64,000 nucleotides of DNA. Origin: Daphnia pulex (taxonomy: Eukaryota > Arthropoda > Branchiopoda > Diplostraca > Daphniidae). Below are positions 26,345-38,826 of the stretch, piece by piece. The DNA lies in the NCBI RefSeq assembly GCF_021134715.1, contig NC_060018.1, forward strand, positions 434,001 through 498,000. Reading direction: 5' to 3'. The notes beneath the pieces are model-generated. The model was not told the origin of the DNA. It saw only the letters and a program-made list of their open reading frames with translations, and made no database searches. Made by a program: the position numbers and the translations under genes. Position 1 is the stretch's first letter; each line of letters starts with the position of its first letter.

Positions 26345-29300
26345 ATGTCGCCGATCGTAGCCGAATCGGTGCCAGTCTCTTCCGAGCGCTGGGCCAGCAT
26401 GCTCAAGCAGCCGTGCTTCAACTCTTCGCTGGCCTGTGACGACAACGACAACGACTCGCATTCAGCCGAGTCCAGTGAAGTCGACGATGACGACGTCGGA
26501 TGCTGCACAGACGACGACGCCATGGTCCGCCACCATCATCGTGATTCCCCGTCGCCGGACCACCACCGCACTGTCTGGTCGTTTAGCGTCCTGAGGCACA
26601 AACTGCAGGGATTGCGTCACAACGCCCATCAGCTGACGACGGGCGGCAGCAGCAGCAGCAGCAGCAAGCGTCGCTCGCTCTCCTTCAGCAGCGGCTCGTC
26701 GTCGTCGAAATCGGGCGGATCGACCACGAAGAGAGGCGGGCGGGCGGGCCGGGCGGAAGGGCACGAGAGTCGTGAGTCACGCGGTTTGGGCCGCATCCGG
26801 CGCTCCATTAGCGTCCACGACAAGAGTCGCTTCACCGTCTACTCCGGCGGCAGTGCCGGTAAATTCAACATGAAATTGAATTCGTCGCATTGCAGTTCCC
26901 GCGACGTGGGCGTCGGCGTGTCCAGTGACGACGAGGGCGACGACGACGACGACGACTGCGGCGGATTCACGTCCAATCGACTCACTTTCACTCGGGTGGG
27001 CAGTTTGCGCGGCAAATTGACCACGTCCGCACCGGCCGCCAAAAGCGTCGAGTGTCTCAAATCTTCTCTGCTGGCCACCACCTCCAAATCGGCGTCGCCA
27101 GCTGGTCCGGCCAAAAGCGACTCGGCTCCTGGCGGCGGATGGCGTCGCCAAATTCGTTCTGTCCTCATTCACGCCGCACCGTGGGAGAAACGACGCCGTC
27201 GACGCAGTGGTTCTAAACACGAACAACAAAGCCGCACGACGCCGCCGTCACCGCAGCTCAGTCCCAGGGTCCCACCATTGCCGCCTCGCCCCCCAAATCA
27301 ACAACAACAACAACCGATTCCAACAACCAAAAAGGCGATTCGATCGGGTCTCTGGTTGGCGCACGCCAGTCACGTGACGACAACCCTGGCCAAAAAACTC
27401 GGCCTGTCCTCGTCGTCGTCGTCGGCGCCGGTTGACCCTACGACATGTGAGCGGAATAGGCGGAAGAGCAGCACCAACCACAACAACAACAACCGACTCA
27501 GCTCCAGCAAACATTTCGGCTCTTCCGACTCGGCGTTCCTCATCTCCCGTTGCCAGGACGACGGCGGGGGTGAATGCGTCAGTCGATTGCCGGTGCCCAT
27601 CCACTTCCGTCCTCCGCCACCTCCGGGCAGCAGCACGGGCGACGACGAAGAGGAAGAGGAGGCCGATCATCCGATTGAGGAGGATGAAGTGGATCTCGGT
27701 CAGCGGGCTGCTGGCCACAACAACCAGGACGTGTTCCAGTCGCTCGAGCAGCATTTCCAGCAATTTCCCCTGCAGCCACGCACCAGGCGGGCCGTTAGTT
27801 TGCACGGCACCCAGGATTTGGCCAGCTTCCAGACCCAGTCGGCCAGCACGTTGCTCCGCCATCAGCGATTAAACAACAAGCCGGCGGTGGCATCCATTGC
27901 CGGTTCCAAAACGGCCAATCGAAAGGTTTCCCTAAGTCATGCCCTGTCCCAACCTTTGCTGACGGATCAGCGCTGCCACCACGAAGAGGAGGAGGAAGAA
28001 GAAGAAGATGCGGATGAAGAGGACGATGACACAGTTTTCTCGCCAGCTGGACAAGACCAGGTGGACGCCAAGGTGCAGGTACTGAAGGAGGTGGCGGCGG
28101 CTGCCACTAGGCCCATCACGGAGACGATGGGCGCCCTCCGCTTGCAGACGAGGCGCATCAGCACCAACCGGGCGGCTTCCGTGCCGGACGACTCGGACAA
28201 CAAGGAAACGTCGTTCTCGTCTTCGTGCAGCTCGTCGTTGCAGCAGCCGGCCGAGCCGCTGTACTCGTCGACGGATGTGCCACTGCCGAAGCACATCCGC
28301 CCGTCGACCTACTCCATCTTCACCGTCACCTTCCAGAAAGGTGGGGCCGGCACCAAGTCCGGCAGCAGGAAGGGCCTGGGCTTCAGCATCGTCGGCGGCG
28401 AGGACTCGCCCAAAGGCAAACTGGGCATTTTCGTGAAAACGATTTATCCGGGCGGACAAGCAGCTGAGGAAGCCACTCTGAGAGAAGGTATGCGCGTTGC
28501 CCGACCGACCTTGTGTGTCTGACTATAATCACATTTCATTTCAATTCCATCCATCCATCCGTCCGTGCGACCCCTCCCTTTTATCAAAAGAATGTTCCAC
28601 CTACACACAACAACACACATGGACTGGCTGCTCCTTACAGCTGCCACCAAAAGAAGAATAACTCAAAGCCCGTCCGAGTCTTGAAAAGTAGTTTTTAGTT
28701 TTTCTTCTTCCTGAAAAAAGAACAAAAAAGATGTAAACTTATTATTCGTTCAGAGTAGTATCTCCACCGACATGTGAGACTATCTGGAGGAGAAAGCTAG
28801 TCCTTCTACTACCCCGTTCCATCGTAAACGCCTCCCGACTCTTTATGACGTTTCTCCTTTATTTCTCTTTTTTTTGGAACGAGACGAAAAGCAGCCGAGG
28901 ATGAGCCATCAAAAGAGTTCATAAGGTCGTTCACAGGCCCACGAAAACACACACACACGAAATGAAAGTTCTCTCCTTGTTGTGTTTTTTTTTTCTGACC
29001 GACAACTCACGCGGTCCGTCCGACGGATGGACGGCAGGGGATTATAAACGTTGTTACATAACCACGGCGAGAGAAACAACTTTTGGGCTCGTGTTTTTCA
29101 GAGGCTCGAACAAATATGCCACGCACGGAGGGTTGAAAGTGGCCAAGGATGCGACCCGCGTGATTCACCGCCCTTTAATATCATCACGAGATTTCTTTAT
29201 GTTTCTCTCCCCCGCTAGTTTAATTATCACGTGAACCATTTCCTTTTTACCCACCAAAAAAAAGGAACAAAAAGTTTGGGCCTTACTAAGAGCCGCAAAG

Positions 29301-30193
29301 CAAACACTGTCGTGGATAAAAACGCGACCGAAAAGTGTTGTAATATCTCATTGGAAAACCAGACAAAAAGAAGTCGGAGTTGGTAAAAGAGTTTGGGGCA
29401 ATTGATCTTCTATAGACGCCGCCGCTATATCCACACACACCCAGGGGCCGCTCAGGGGGAAATTGCCGTTGCGGCCATCACACAGTTTTTTCTCTCTCTC
29501 TCTCTCTATAGTGCAGTTTAATCGTTTGCCGCCTCATGTTATAGGTGGGGATAAATCAAGGCGATGGAAATTACCCACAAATGGGGTTTAGACCATCAGA
29601 GTAGAGGGAGGCGAGGCTATTTAGATGCCGACTTGTGTTGAGTAGCAACAGGTGCACTTCGACTTCTTCTTCTTCTGGCGCCGTCAGAAAAAAAGTTAAT
29701 ACAATTTCGCTTTCCAACAATAGAACTGGGCCCCAATTGGACTCCTCAGACGCCGTACAATAGAATGGGAACAGAAAAGAACAAGTGGACAATTCATTGT
29801 TACTAGACCCCAGTAGTATAAGGCTAGTGAAAACCCAGTGAACCCACCACTTATTATATGTACAACTCCACAGAAAATATAGGAGCTTACATGTGTACTT
29901 TTATGTTGGCCCCCAAAATGAAACAGTTCAATGACTGGCTGTAATCAAGAAATACTAACCTTTATTTTTTTCTTCTTCTTTTGTCTTGCCCAGGTGATGA
30001 GATTATTGCCATAAATGGAAGAAAAGTCGAGGGTTTGGTCCACGCCGAGGTGGTCTCCTTATTCCGCGAAGTCCGCCGAGGAGCCATCACCATCCAGCTG
30101 GGCCGAAAACTGCCCAAAGATCGCGACGGACTCTACATCACGGCCGATCAACTGACCCAATTAGTGGCCGTCCCCAATGGACAACCACAATAA
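26345..30193 (+). CDS. PDZ-domain protein, PDZD2/pro-IL16-like, long disordered N-terminus
   Basis: Two coding exons: 26,345-28,487 and 29,994-30,193, joined in phase (G|GT restores Gly715). The product is about 780 residues. Residues 1-650 are low complexity, with Ser-, Gln-, Asp/Glu- and Arg-rich runs and proline stretches (PPLPPRPP near 310), as expected of a disordered scaffold. A single PDZ domain spans about 663-753. It has the carboxylate-binding loop GLGF (677-680), then [21 protein letters not shown], and in exon 2 GDEIIAING. His731 opens the second helix ([11 protein letters not shown]), which indicates a class I PDZ binding S/T-x-hydrophobic C-termini. The PDZ resembles those of PDZD2/pro-interleukin-16 family proteins. 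The start is preceded by an in-frame TGA; an AG just upstream suggests a spliced leader. Reading through the 1.5-kb intron would stop after ten codons and truncate the PDZ. AATAAA at 30,473 may end the transcript. Confidence 0.88.
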
Positions 30194-31354
30194 TACCAAG
30201 AAACAGCAATCAAACCTAACGGGAGAAGGAAAAATCCCAGCAACTCTTTTTTATTTCAAAATTGCCATGGCCCCATTTTCTCTCCTTACACGTAGTGTGC
30301 GTTCCTCTTTTTTTATTTTTAAAAAAATGTTTGTGCGTGTTTGTGACTTACCAATAATCGATTCGGAGATCTCATCAAGTCGATCAGCAGAGGAAACTCA
30401 CCAAATCCTCGAGCGATTCACGACTCTTTTGTACAAAAGAAAAAAAAATACCTTTACATTATAGACAACGTTAATAAATGGCTTACCAGACATTGTTGTT
30501 GCTCTCGTACTCGTTGAGAAGGACTCCGGCAGACCACCCGGAAATAGGAGAAAGGCAACAAAAATACTATGATGAAACATAGTATTGGCTTCCACGCGTT
30601 AAAAAACGCTGAGGGAGGGAGAAAAAAAGCGAAACAAATGCATACATCATCCCCTTTTTAAAAAAAGAATTTGGTTGGTGTGTATTCAACGCATTAATGA
30701 AGATGAAGGCGGCAGCCGAGAAAGAAGAAAACAGAAAAATAATATTTGAAGAGATGAGTGCTGGGAGAAAGGGGGTTGAGGGATGGCAAAACATCAAAAG
30801 AAATTTCGGTTACTTTAAATGAACTCCAAAAATGATGATGATGTAAAAAAAATGGGATTGCTTTTTTTTTGTTTTTTACTTTCCATTCAATGGGCCGTTC
30901 CTCTGCATTTAACAAGCAAAAATCTAGTCAAAACTAGTGTGTACGCGCAACTCGTGAGAAATGATTCCAGACGCACGAATTCACCTCGACACGAACCGGA
31001 CAATTTTGTTTTCTGTTTATCTTTTTCTCTCTCGTGGAACGAATTTAATAAATGGCAGGCGGCTTGCGTCAGAAATATTTGAACGCACACATTCATCTCT
31101 CTTTTTCTCTCTCTCTCTCACACACACGTAATTTTGTAATTGTAATTTTCTCTGATTTTCTCTCCACATCATAGAACTCGTTGACCCAATCATAAGACAC
31201 TTGAAAAAAGCTTCGGTGAACACATCTGGCAAAGAGAGGGAGAAAAAAGAAAACCGATCAGCATCATTTCAGATGACCAACAAAGGAAATTTCCAACATA
31301 ATTTCTCGTGTTGTGGTTTTCTTTTCTTACCTTGATGAAGTACTCATGAGATGA
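30194..31354. other. Convergent spacer between PDZ and lamin genes
   Basis: This spacer holds the 3-prime ends of both genes. AATAAA at 30,473-30,478 is a good polyadenylation signal for the PDZ transcript, 280 nt after its stop. No other gene is seen. Confidence 0.6.
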
Positions 31355-34300
31355 TTACATTACAACGCAGCGATCTTTTCCTTCAGGGTCCCCCTGTTCA
31401 GTTGGCAGAGACAAAGAAGCCAAAAAGAAAAGAAAAAATAAGACAAACGATGAGTTAGATAAGATTTTCCCCTCCGTGTTCGACTAGTCGGCAGCAACTC
31501 ATAAACATGTGAAGAAAAATACGAAAAAATCTCGTTTCTTTTTTTTTTACCTGCTGATGGTGAAGCTCCTCGGGACCACCCAAGCCGCGATACTCCTCCC
31601 TTTGACGGAGAACGGAGGTACTGGTCTGCGCTCGTTTGCTCTCCCGCTGAGCCATTTCCTACGTGGGGCGAAAAACAACTCACAATGTATTTCAACGAAT
31701 AATGAGATAAATATGGGAGGGCAACAACAACTCCGGACAACTGCTTACCTCTCCGCTGCTGTCGAGCAATTGCGTCACCATTTCTCTGGCCACAAACCAT
31801 CGCTGCTCCTTCATCACCAGTGTGGAAGGCGGCTCGTGAGCTGTTCCGCTGCCTAAACAGAAAAAAAACAACTGTAAACAAAACAAAAACCAGCACAACA
31901 ACGCCTCGATTTCGCACGTTTCGTGCCAAACAAAATGCTGACATAACAGCTACATACCTGCCGACCAAACGGACACTGTGCCTCCGGGAGCCACTTTCAA
32001 TGACCGATGAAATTTGTAAATGGTCTCGGTTTCCTGGGCCTTGTGCACTAACTGCCATCCACTCAACGATACCTCCTGCAAATTGAGAAGACAAATTACA
32101 GGATAAATTACAAAGTGCTGGAGAGAAAACGTTTATACCTTTTCGCTTTTATTGATCAGGCGGATGAATTTGCCCTCAGAATCGACTTCATCGACTTGCA
32201 CTTCTCCCTTTGCGCTTGAAGAGGTGATAAAATCGGCCAAAGAGTAGGAGGAGGATTCTTCGAGCATGGTCCGCTTGCGTTTCAGAGCGCGTGTCGGCGT
32301 GCGGCGGGACGGAGTTCCAGCGCGAGTGCTCTGTGAGGTGGAGGCACCCGCCGTTGGCGTCAATTTCAATCTGTTTAGAAAATAACGCAAGTTGGGTCAT
32401 GAGTACATCAATCTATTAAATAAGCGTTTCCATGATCTTGTGGTATCATCAACCTACCGGGTTTCTTCGCCTTCAAGGAGCTTACGGTAAGCGGAAATCT
32501 CCATGTCGAGTGCCGTACGAATATCCATCAAATCCTGGTATTCTTGCAACTGAATGGCCATTTGTTCGCGAAGGCGGGTGATTTCTCCCTGGCACATGGA
32601 AGAGTAAACGGCTGAAGCATCCTGCATAGCTGTTGCGTGCGTTTGGCGTTCGGTTTCCATGTTTCGTTCCATCTCAGCAATGCGGTCCTGCCAAGACAAG
32701 AAAAATGTGACTATGCATAACATTTGGAGTTAATTAATTCCAGCCATTGCGCGTTTGCTACATACCTTCATGTGAGAGTTGGCCAACTCCAATTCAGACA
32801 GTTTAAGGTTGGCGTCCTTCAGACGATTACGAGCTTGAATGAGTTCTTCGTAATGAGCGCCAGCTGCACCTCGTTGCTTTTTGACCTGGTCTTCCAAATC
32901 TTCAACCTGTGATAAGCAAGTCAGTATAAAGTTGAGGCTGTGAAGATAATTAATCTAGACAAACCTTATTCTGATATAGGACTTCGACTTCATCTCGGCT
33001 TTGTTGAATCTGGGATTCGTATTGCTCACGCAGTTCTTGCAATGTGGACTGCAGACGGGCTTGGTATTGTTCTTGAAGGCGTCCGTCAATCTCGCTGATT
33101 TCAACTTGCTTGTTGGATCTTACTTCGGTCATTTCTCGCTCGTACATCTGTTGGAAATAAAACACGGAAATGAGGAACAGAGTTCTGAGAACAGAATCAA
33201 CTTTAGATGAATAACCTGTTGTTTAAACGACAGCTCTTCTTTGAGAGTCATGTTCCGATTTTCCAAATCGGTGCGGGCCAGCAATTCCGTCTCGAGTTGT
33301 TGTTGTAATTCTGGCACTTGCTTTGCCAACTTGTCCCTCTCTGAGACGGCATCCTGTTATTTAAAAAAATTATATTAATTAGACTCGCGAATATAAATTA
33401 GGACTATGTAAATTACCTTCTTTTCCTCGTTGGCTCTGGCCATGTCGCTTTTTAGCTGATGAAGAGACGCATTAAGCTCATTATTACGGGTTTCCAGCTG
33501 CTGGACCTTTTTCTCTGCTTGAAGGAGGTCATTTTTGGTTTTGTTGTATCTATTTAAAAAACAAAAATTTAATAAGCATTCAATAAAATAAAATTTGACA
33601 AATTTTATGAGGATCCAAATTTAAAAAACAAAAAAAGGACACGTTTCTTAACGGACAAGGGAGTGGCGAAACAAGACCCCAGCGGAAAGGCTCTCCCTCG
33701 GTGAGTTTACCCTCTCAAAGAAGAACAAGCACGCCCCCCGGTCTATTCAAAAGTTAACACAAGTGACGCCACCAAAAGCTTTCTACCAAACACTGTTATT
33801 GCCTGAGGGTTAGTGGCCGTTCCCTATGTAAACGGGTCTCGTCTTTCACAAAGTTAGGTAAATAATGACATCCCAACAGAATAAACGATCGTGTAAGAAG
33901 AGACAGACAGAGAAACTGTGAAATTAACCGAATTTCCCTCCACCTTACAACGTGTAGTTAAACTGCACAACGCGGGAAAGAAAATCCAGCAAACAAACAC
34001 AGCCTTTTCTCTTCTCTATGCTTATTATAAAACCCTACAGAGTGAAGTCTATGGGAATACTTTCCGGTCTTCTCTGCCTTGGGGCTAAAAGTAGAGAACA
34101 CGTTAAACGCCTAGCTTTTCCCAAGCCTGGAAAAAGAGTTGATGTGTTATAAGGGTGCAAACCTATAACTACATAAACCAACGCACTCGAAACACTGTTT
34201 ACAAATCGCTAGAGCTGATCATCAAAACAAAACAATGCCATTCCCCTTGCACAGTGAAATGCAGTTTCAAGTGCAAATACGAAAAGCTGAAATCCATTTT

Positions 34301-34823
34301 TGATAAAAAACTTATCAAATCCAATGTCAAATCTCACTTGAGATACCAATAAAGATAATGCCCCATGTTAAATAAATCATGTCGTCTATAATCTAACAAG
34401 AAGCACATTCCAATGTAAAATCGAGAGCAACCCATAAAACTTTACTTACTTTGGAGTCAATTCTCCCAGCTCAGCTCTTGCCCGTCCTGCTTCAAGCTGA
34501 AGTCTCGCCTTTTCTTTGGCTGTTTCATCCAAGAGTTGACGGGTGTCTGAAAGTTCTTTTTCGTATGAACCTCTCACAGAAGTCACCTCCCTAGAAATGG
34601 TGTCTTGTGTGGTGGTGATCTGAAGAGTCAAGCGGTTGTTTTCAGACTCTAATTGGCGAACTCGGTCGATGTAGTTGGCAAGACGATCGTTCAAGTTTTG
34701 CAGTTCGACTTTCTCCTGAAGGCGCGTTAAACGTGTTGGGCTGAGAGGTGAGCTTCGTGATTGGGAAGCCGAGCTGGATGCTTGCGAGCTAGATGCCGGT
34801 GTTTTTTTACTTCTTGTAGACAT
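31355..34823 (-). CDS. Nuclear lamin, B-type, farnesylated (11 exons)
   Basis: An intermediate-filament protein of the nuclear lamina, about 599 residues. Exons on the minus strand: 34823-34450, 33549-33417, 33353-33216, 33147-32965, 32906-32766, 32687-32458, 32370-32139, 32075-31958, 31852-31749, 31658-31551 and 31393-31355. All junctions are GT-AG and phase-consistent. The Ser-rich head has SPLSPT (25-30), the mitotic CDK site next to the rod. The coiled-coil rod starts [20 protein letters not shown] (38-56) and ends with the intermediate-filament signature [11 protein letters not shown] at 400. Next come the nuclear localisation signal KRKR (430-433) and the lamin tail immunoglobulin fold (about 445-560). 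The protein ends in Cys-Val-Val-Met, a CaaX farnesylation box, so it is B-type and membrane-tethered. The lamina binds chromatin and the inner nuclear membrane. A short eleventh exon carries the CaaX box, so alternative splicing could produce a C-type form. The largest intron (0.9 kb) follows exon 1. Confidence 0.97.
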
Positions 34824-35768
34824 TTTGAAATTCCAGTAAGTCTTGTTCAATTCAAACGAGTGCTTGTCGGTGCAAAGTACAGATTAGAGAAACACACTAT
34901 TCAAAAAAATTCTAGGGTTTCAAACCGACACACCCTTACAAGTTAAAAAGCAAGCGGGGTATGAAACTGTAGGCGCATATGGAGAAAAAAATGGCGTCCG
35001 ACAACATTGCCAGATTCACGCTCTGTTTATATTACCCCACCCCAACGCCGGTTCCATTCCCCCCTACACAGTTCACACCCGTTTACATTCCTTCGTTTTT
35101 ACTCTTTTTTTATGTTGAAATGCAGTCTATTCAGAGTCGTTAATCAGTCACGCAATTCAAAAATTGCAAACGAGCATTTTATAATTACACAAATTGCGTT
35201 CTAGACGAAATAATTAATGAAATACCAGATGGCATTGCATACGAGATGCCATCTGAAACCAGTGTGCAAACAGTCGATGACGTAAATCTTTGCAGCAAAA
35301 CCAAAAGAAAATGATTCGACATCTTTTTTATTCAGAGAGTCTGACGTCAGATCAAACGTCAGCCCACGCATATTGGGGGCAGGTGTGAAAGACGATACTA
35401 CCAGCCGGAAGTCGGTCATGCAGGCGACGGCGCCGTTCGACTCCATATATTCTGCTGTTGCTTCTGAAATGTGTGGGCATGAAAGATATTGATCGTCCTC
35501 TAAAGGCAAAGTCGTCCTGCGCCGATGGCTCTGACGTACTCTAAGACAAGTCCTCGCTCATTGGTCAACTAGAAGAAGGTAAAGGTTCCCCTTTTATTTT
35601 GCCTGTGGACCTTATTCTCCATTTTAATTCTTTGGCACACGTCCTCCAAGTTGTATAGCCCATCTCCTCAGGTGTTTATATTCCATTTGTGTGTTGTTTT
35701 CTCCTTGGAAGGGAGTTGGAGGATTATAACGGGAAATCTCCGGCATTGTGTGTGGAGAGTCAGTCATC
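34824..35768. promoter_or_regulatory. Divergent spacer carrying lamin and PAL promoters
   Basis: The lamin (-) and PAL (+) start codons face away from each other 945 bp apart, so both promoters must lie here. GTCAGTCATC just before the PAL start (35,759-35,768) is initiator-like but very close to the ATG. A minus-strand frame at 35,201-35,509 lacks a proper ATG start and is not called as a gene. Confidence 0.55.
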
Positions 35769-37630
35769 ATGGAGAGATACGCCAATGTAGTCGTCGCTGT
35801 GATCGCTTTGTTGTGTTGTCTCCAACCATTTTCCCAAGCCAAAAGCTTGAAAACTCAACTGGAAATTGACGAACGACAATTGTTGAACGTATTGCCGTCC
35901 TGGCTGGAACGACTTCGAAATAATTTGCCATCCAGCCTGACCGGAAGGGTAAAACCTTTGGTATTATTTGAGTTGATGTCGATGAAGTATTTCTTAGCCA
36001 CAAATTATTTCATCACACACATATGTCGTGTCGTCTGATTTTTGTTTTTTGTAGAGTGTGTCACCGGATGTGTCAATCCGGAAACCGGCCGAGGTTTTGA
36101 ACTGGCCCTCGATTGAGTTGGACGTTGGCCAAATCACCGGCGTGGCTGTTGACGAAAAATCAAACCCCGTTATTCTACACCGCGGAAATGTCAAATGGGA
36201 TGGCGGGTAAGATTCAAAACCTCCCTATAGATCAAATGTGGAATTTTAAAAAATTCTTGGAATAATTCAAACAAAATGTCAAAGTCCTAACCAAGGCCAT
36301 CAATAATGTTTGAAGCATTTGACGCTGTAGGGGGTTCTTCTTCTTCTTCCAAAAAGCAAAACATGTTTTGGATTAAACCACAAATTTGATTTTTGGAATT
36401 GTTTTTGTGGTTAAATTGTTTTGCGGTGGCCGCCATGTTTGATGACGACTTTTAATTCATTTTTATTCCACCGCAGTTCTTTCAACAGCGCCGGACATTA
36501 CGCCAAGGTTGAAGACGGGCCGATCAAAAACGACACGATCGTTACTTTGGATGCTGCCACTGGCTCGCTGGTCGACCATTGGGGTTCAAACTTGTTTTAC
36601 ATGCCCCACGGACTAGAAGTGGATGCTGAGGGCAATACATGGGTCACCGACGTGGCATTACACCAAGTTTTCAAAGTAATAATAATCGTGTTCATAATAG
36701 TTTTTTCTATGTGATTGACGGCCACCTTAGGCTTTATAATCGTACCATCTATTTTGACACGTTGCCATTTTCTGTCCGCGTCCATTTTAGTTCCCCAAAG
36801 GAAGTCGGGTGCCAAGTCTGACGCTGGGCGAAGCTTTCGTGCCCGGATCGGACGAGAAACACTTTTGCAAGCCGACAGACGTGGCCGTCTCGTCGTCGGG
36901 CATCTTCTTCGTGTCCGACGGTTATTGCAACAAGAGGATCATGAAGTTCGACCCGACTGGCCGCCTGTTGGACGTCTACACGGGCGCGTTCAACATCGTG
37001 CACAGCGTGACGCTGATGGAGGAAAAAGACGCTCTCTGCGTGGCCGATCGTGAACATTCCCGCATCGTCTGCATCCACGCCGGCCTCAAACAAGGACCTG
37101 GCCAGCCCACATTCGGATCTCCTTACGGCTCGGCTGGTCACAAAGGCAAAAATGTTGGCCGAGTCTTCGCCGTCGCTGCCAAAGGTACCGAAATAAAACC
37201 GCCGGTCAAACTAGCACGCGTGCAAAAGAAAAAACACGACGGCGTTAAAGACCCAGACGCTCGTGAAATATCCACATGCTGATGGGCATTTTTTTCTCTT
37301 TCTGTGTGTCGCAGGCCAGCAGCTCTACGCCGTTTTCGGATCCATTTTCCTGGGCATGTCTGACGGCAAGACATTCGACTTGGATAGTCTGAACACCTTG
37401 TCTCGCTGGACTCCTTCCAATGTACGTCCTGTGTATATCTTTCATCATTTCGGTTCCAAAATTATTCATCGTGTCGCTTTTGACTTGATTCAATTATTAT
37501 TGTTTTTCTTTTCTTACTGTTTATCCAGGGATTTGGCAGTCCTCACGATGTCGCCGTGTCTCGGGACGGTGAGGCTCTCTACGTCGTTCAAATCGGTCCC
37601 AACAGCATCCACAAATTCGCCCTCGAATGA
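35769..37630 (+). CDS. Peptidyl-alpha-hydroxyglycine alpha-amidating lyase (PAL)
   Basis: The enzyme cleaves peptidyl-alpha-hydroxyglycine to an amidated peptide plus glyoxylate, the second step of neuropeptide C-terminal amidation, in the secretory pathway. Six exons: 35769-35948, 36055-36206, 36477-36675, 36791-37184, 37315-37421 and 37529-37630. The product has 377 residues. Residues 1-24 form a signal peptide. The rest is a six-bladed NHL-type propeller. Three histidines in the right contexts match the zinc ligands of rat PAL: His155 (MPHGLEVD), His248 (IVHSVTL) and His350 (SPHDVAV). Tyr222 (SDGYCNKRI) and Arg103 (HRGNVKWDG) fit the catalytic tyrosine and arginine. Cys203-Cys223 and Cys260-Cys271 fit the two conserved disulfides. 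No monooxygenase (PHM) domain is fused, as in other arthropods that encode PHM and PAL separately. No transmembrane segment is seen, so it is probably soluble in granules. ATTAAA at 37,660 may be the poly(A) signal. Confidence 0.95.
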
Positions 37631-38826
37631 AGCACAAATTTTTAATTATACATTCCTCGATTAAAAAAGAGACACGAACCTTCTCTGATGTATCCAATCA
37701 GAGTTTCAAATTATATTGCACGGTAAACAAAAAGGTATACAAACTACTATATAAAACAATATGATGTTGACGTTGAAAGATTAACAATTCCCCGCCGTTT
37801 GATGTTGTCGACAACACGATATCGTGAATTTTTTATTCTTTTAATTTGTGATTCTCAATTAAACGTTACACCGTCGTTTACAGTTTCAAAAGAAATTTTT
37901 TTTTTTTAACAAACCAAGTTTTGTTTCGGGTGCAGCGAGTCTCCATCTTGAATGATTCAACTAAAATTGTTCCATAATTAATTTTTTTTTAAGACAGTGG
38001 CGATCGCGGGCGTGAAAAAAGAAAGAAAAGGAGTAACAAATATTCAAAAGGGGAAAAGGAAATTTCTAATTAGAAACGAGCAGAACACACAGAGCAGAGA
38101 ATTTCATATGAAACAAAGATTCAACACGGTCTAGCCAGCCAGGACAAATAATCGAAGCGCAACCTTTAGCGGTGAATTAGACAACATCTACTGGTGATAT
38201 TTTCGCTATAGTGATGTCATTCATTTTCCAGTAGTTGGAGTATTTACCGAAAGGTGCGCCCGCCTAACCGATGTCCAGACCCTTTGGTTGTGCTAGCTTA
38301 CTGTCACGTATTCATTCATTAAAGAAAGAATTCAATTAAACGCAGACGAGCCAAGGAAAGAGAAGTATATAAGGTGATTTCAACACTAAAAACAGCAATC
38401 GAAAAAGTAAAAGAAAAGTCTACAGAACTGATAGGTAATAATAATAATTAATTAATTACATCAGGATGACCACTCACTACCAAAGAACGAATTTTCATTA
38501 TGTAAGAAAAACGGGCAAATGTTATAACTGGGAGGGAAGATGATGAATGAATGGCATAGATGGGGTACTGTCCTTTTAACACACAACTAAAATGGACCTA
38601 CAACAACGGGAGAACGGACCATATGTTTTTAGTGTTTTTTTCCTTTTTTAAGATGTACAAAATTCAATCAAGTCTAAATAATTTGATGTTGTCGAAAATA
38701 AAAATGGCAAACCGACAATAGAAGGGACGAACCGGCCCATAAAATCCCAAAAGGAAAAATGAAACAACAAGGCGTCGTAGGCGGAGAGTTATTTAAAAAA
38801 AAGGCTTTCCCAACGCAAGTCCGTGT
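37631..38826. other. Convergent AT-rich spacer between PAL and Ly6 genes
   Basis: This 1.2-kb spacer contains the 3-prime untranslated regions of both flanking genes and A/T runs. No frame or structured RNA could be supported. Confidence 0.5.

Noticed and set aside
26462..28459. Several long frames on both strands within the PDZ exon (e.g. 27,248-27,862 minus)
   Set aside because: They are shadow frames of a GC-rich, repeat-rich coding exon; only the plus frame leads into a complete PDZ domain.
35201..35509. 102-codon minus-strand frame between lamin and PAL with balanced composition
   Set aside because: It has no ATG at its apparent start (TTG), sits in the divergent promoter spacer, and matches no family I know. 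It is worth a transcript check but not a gene call.
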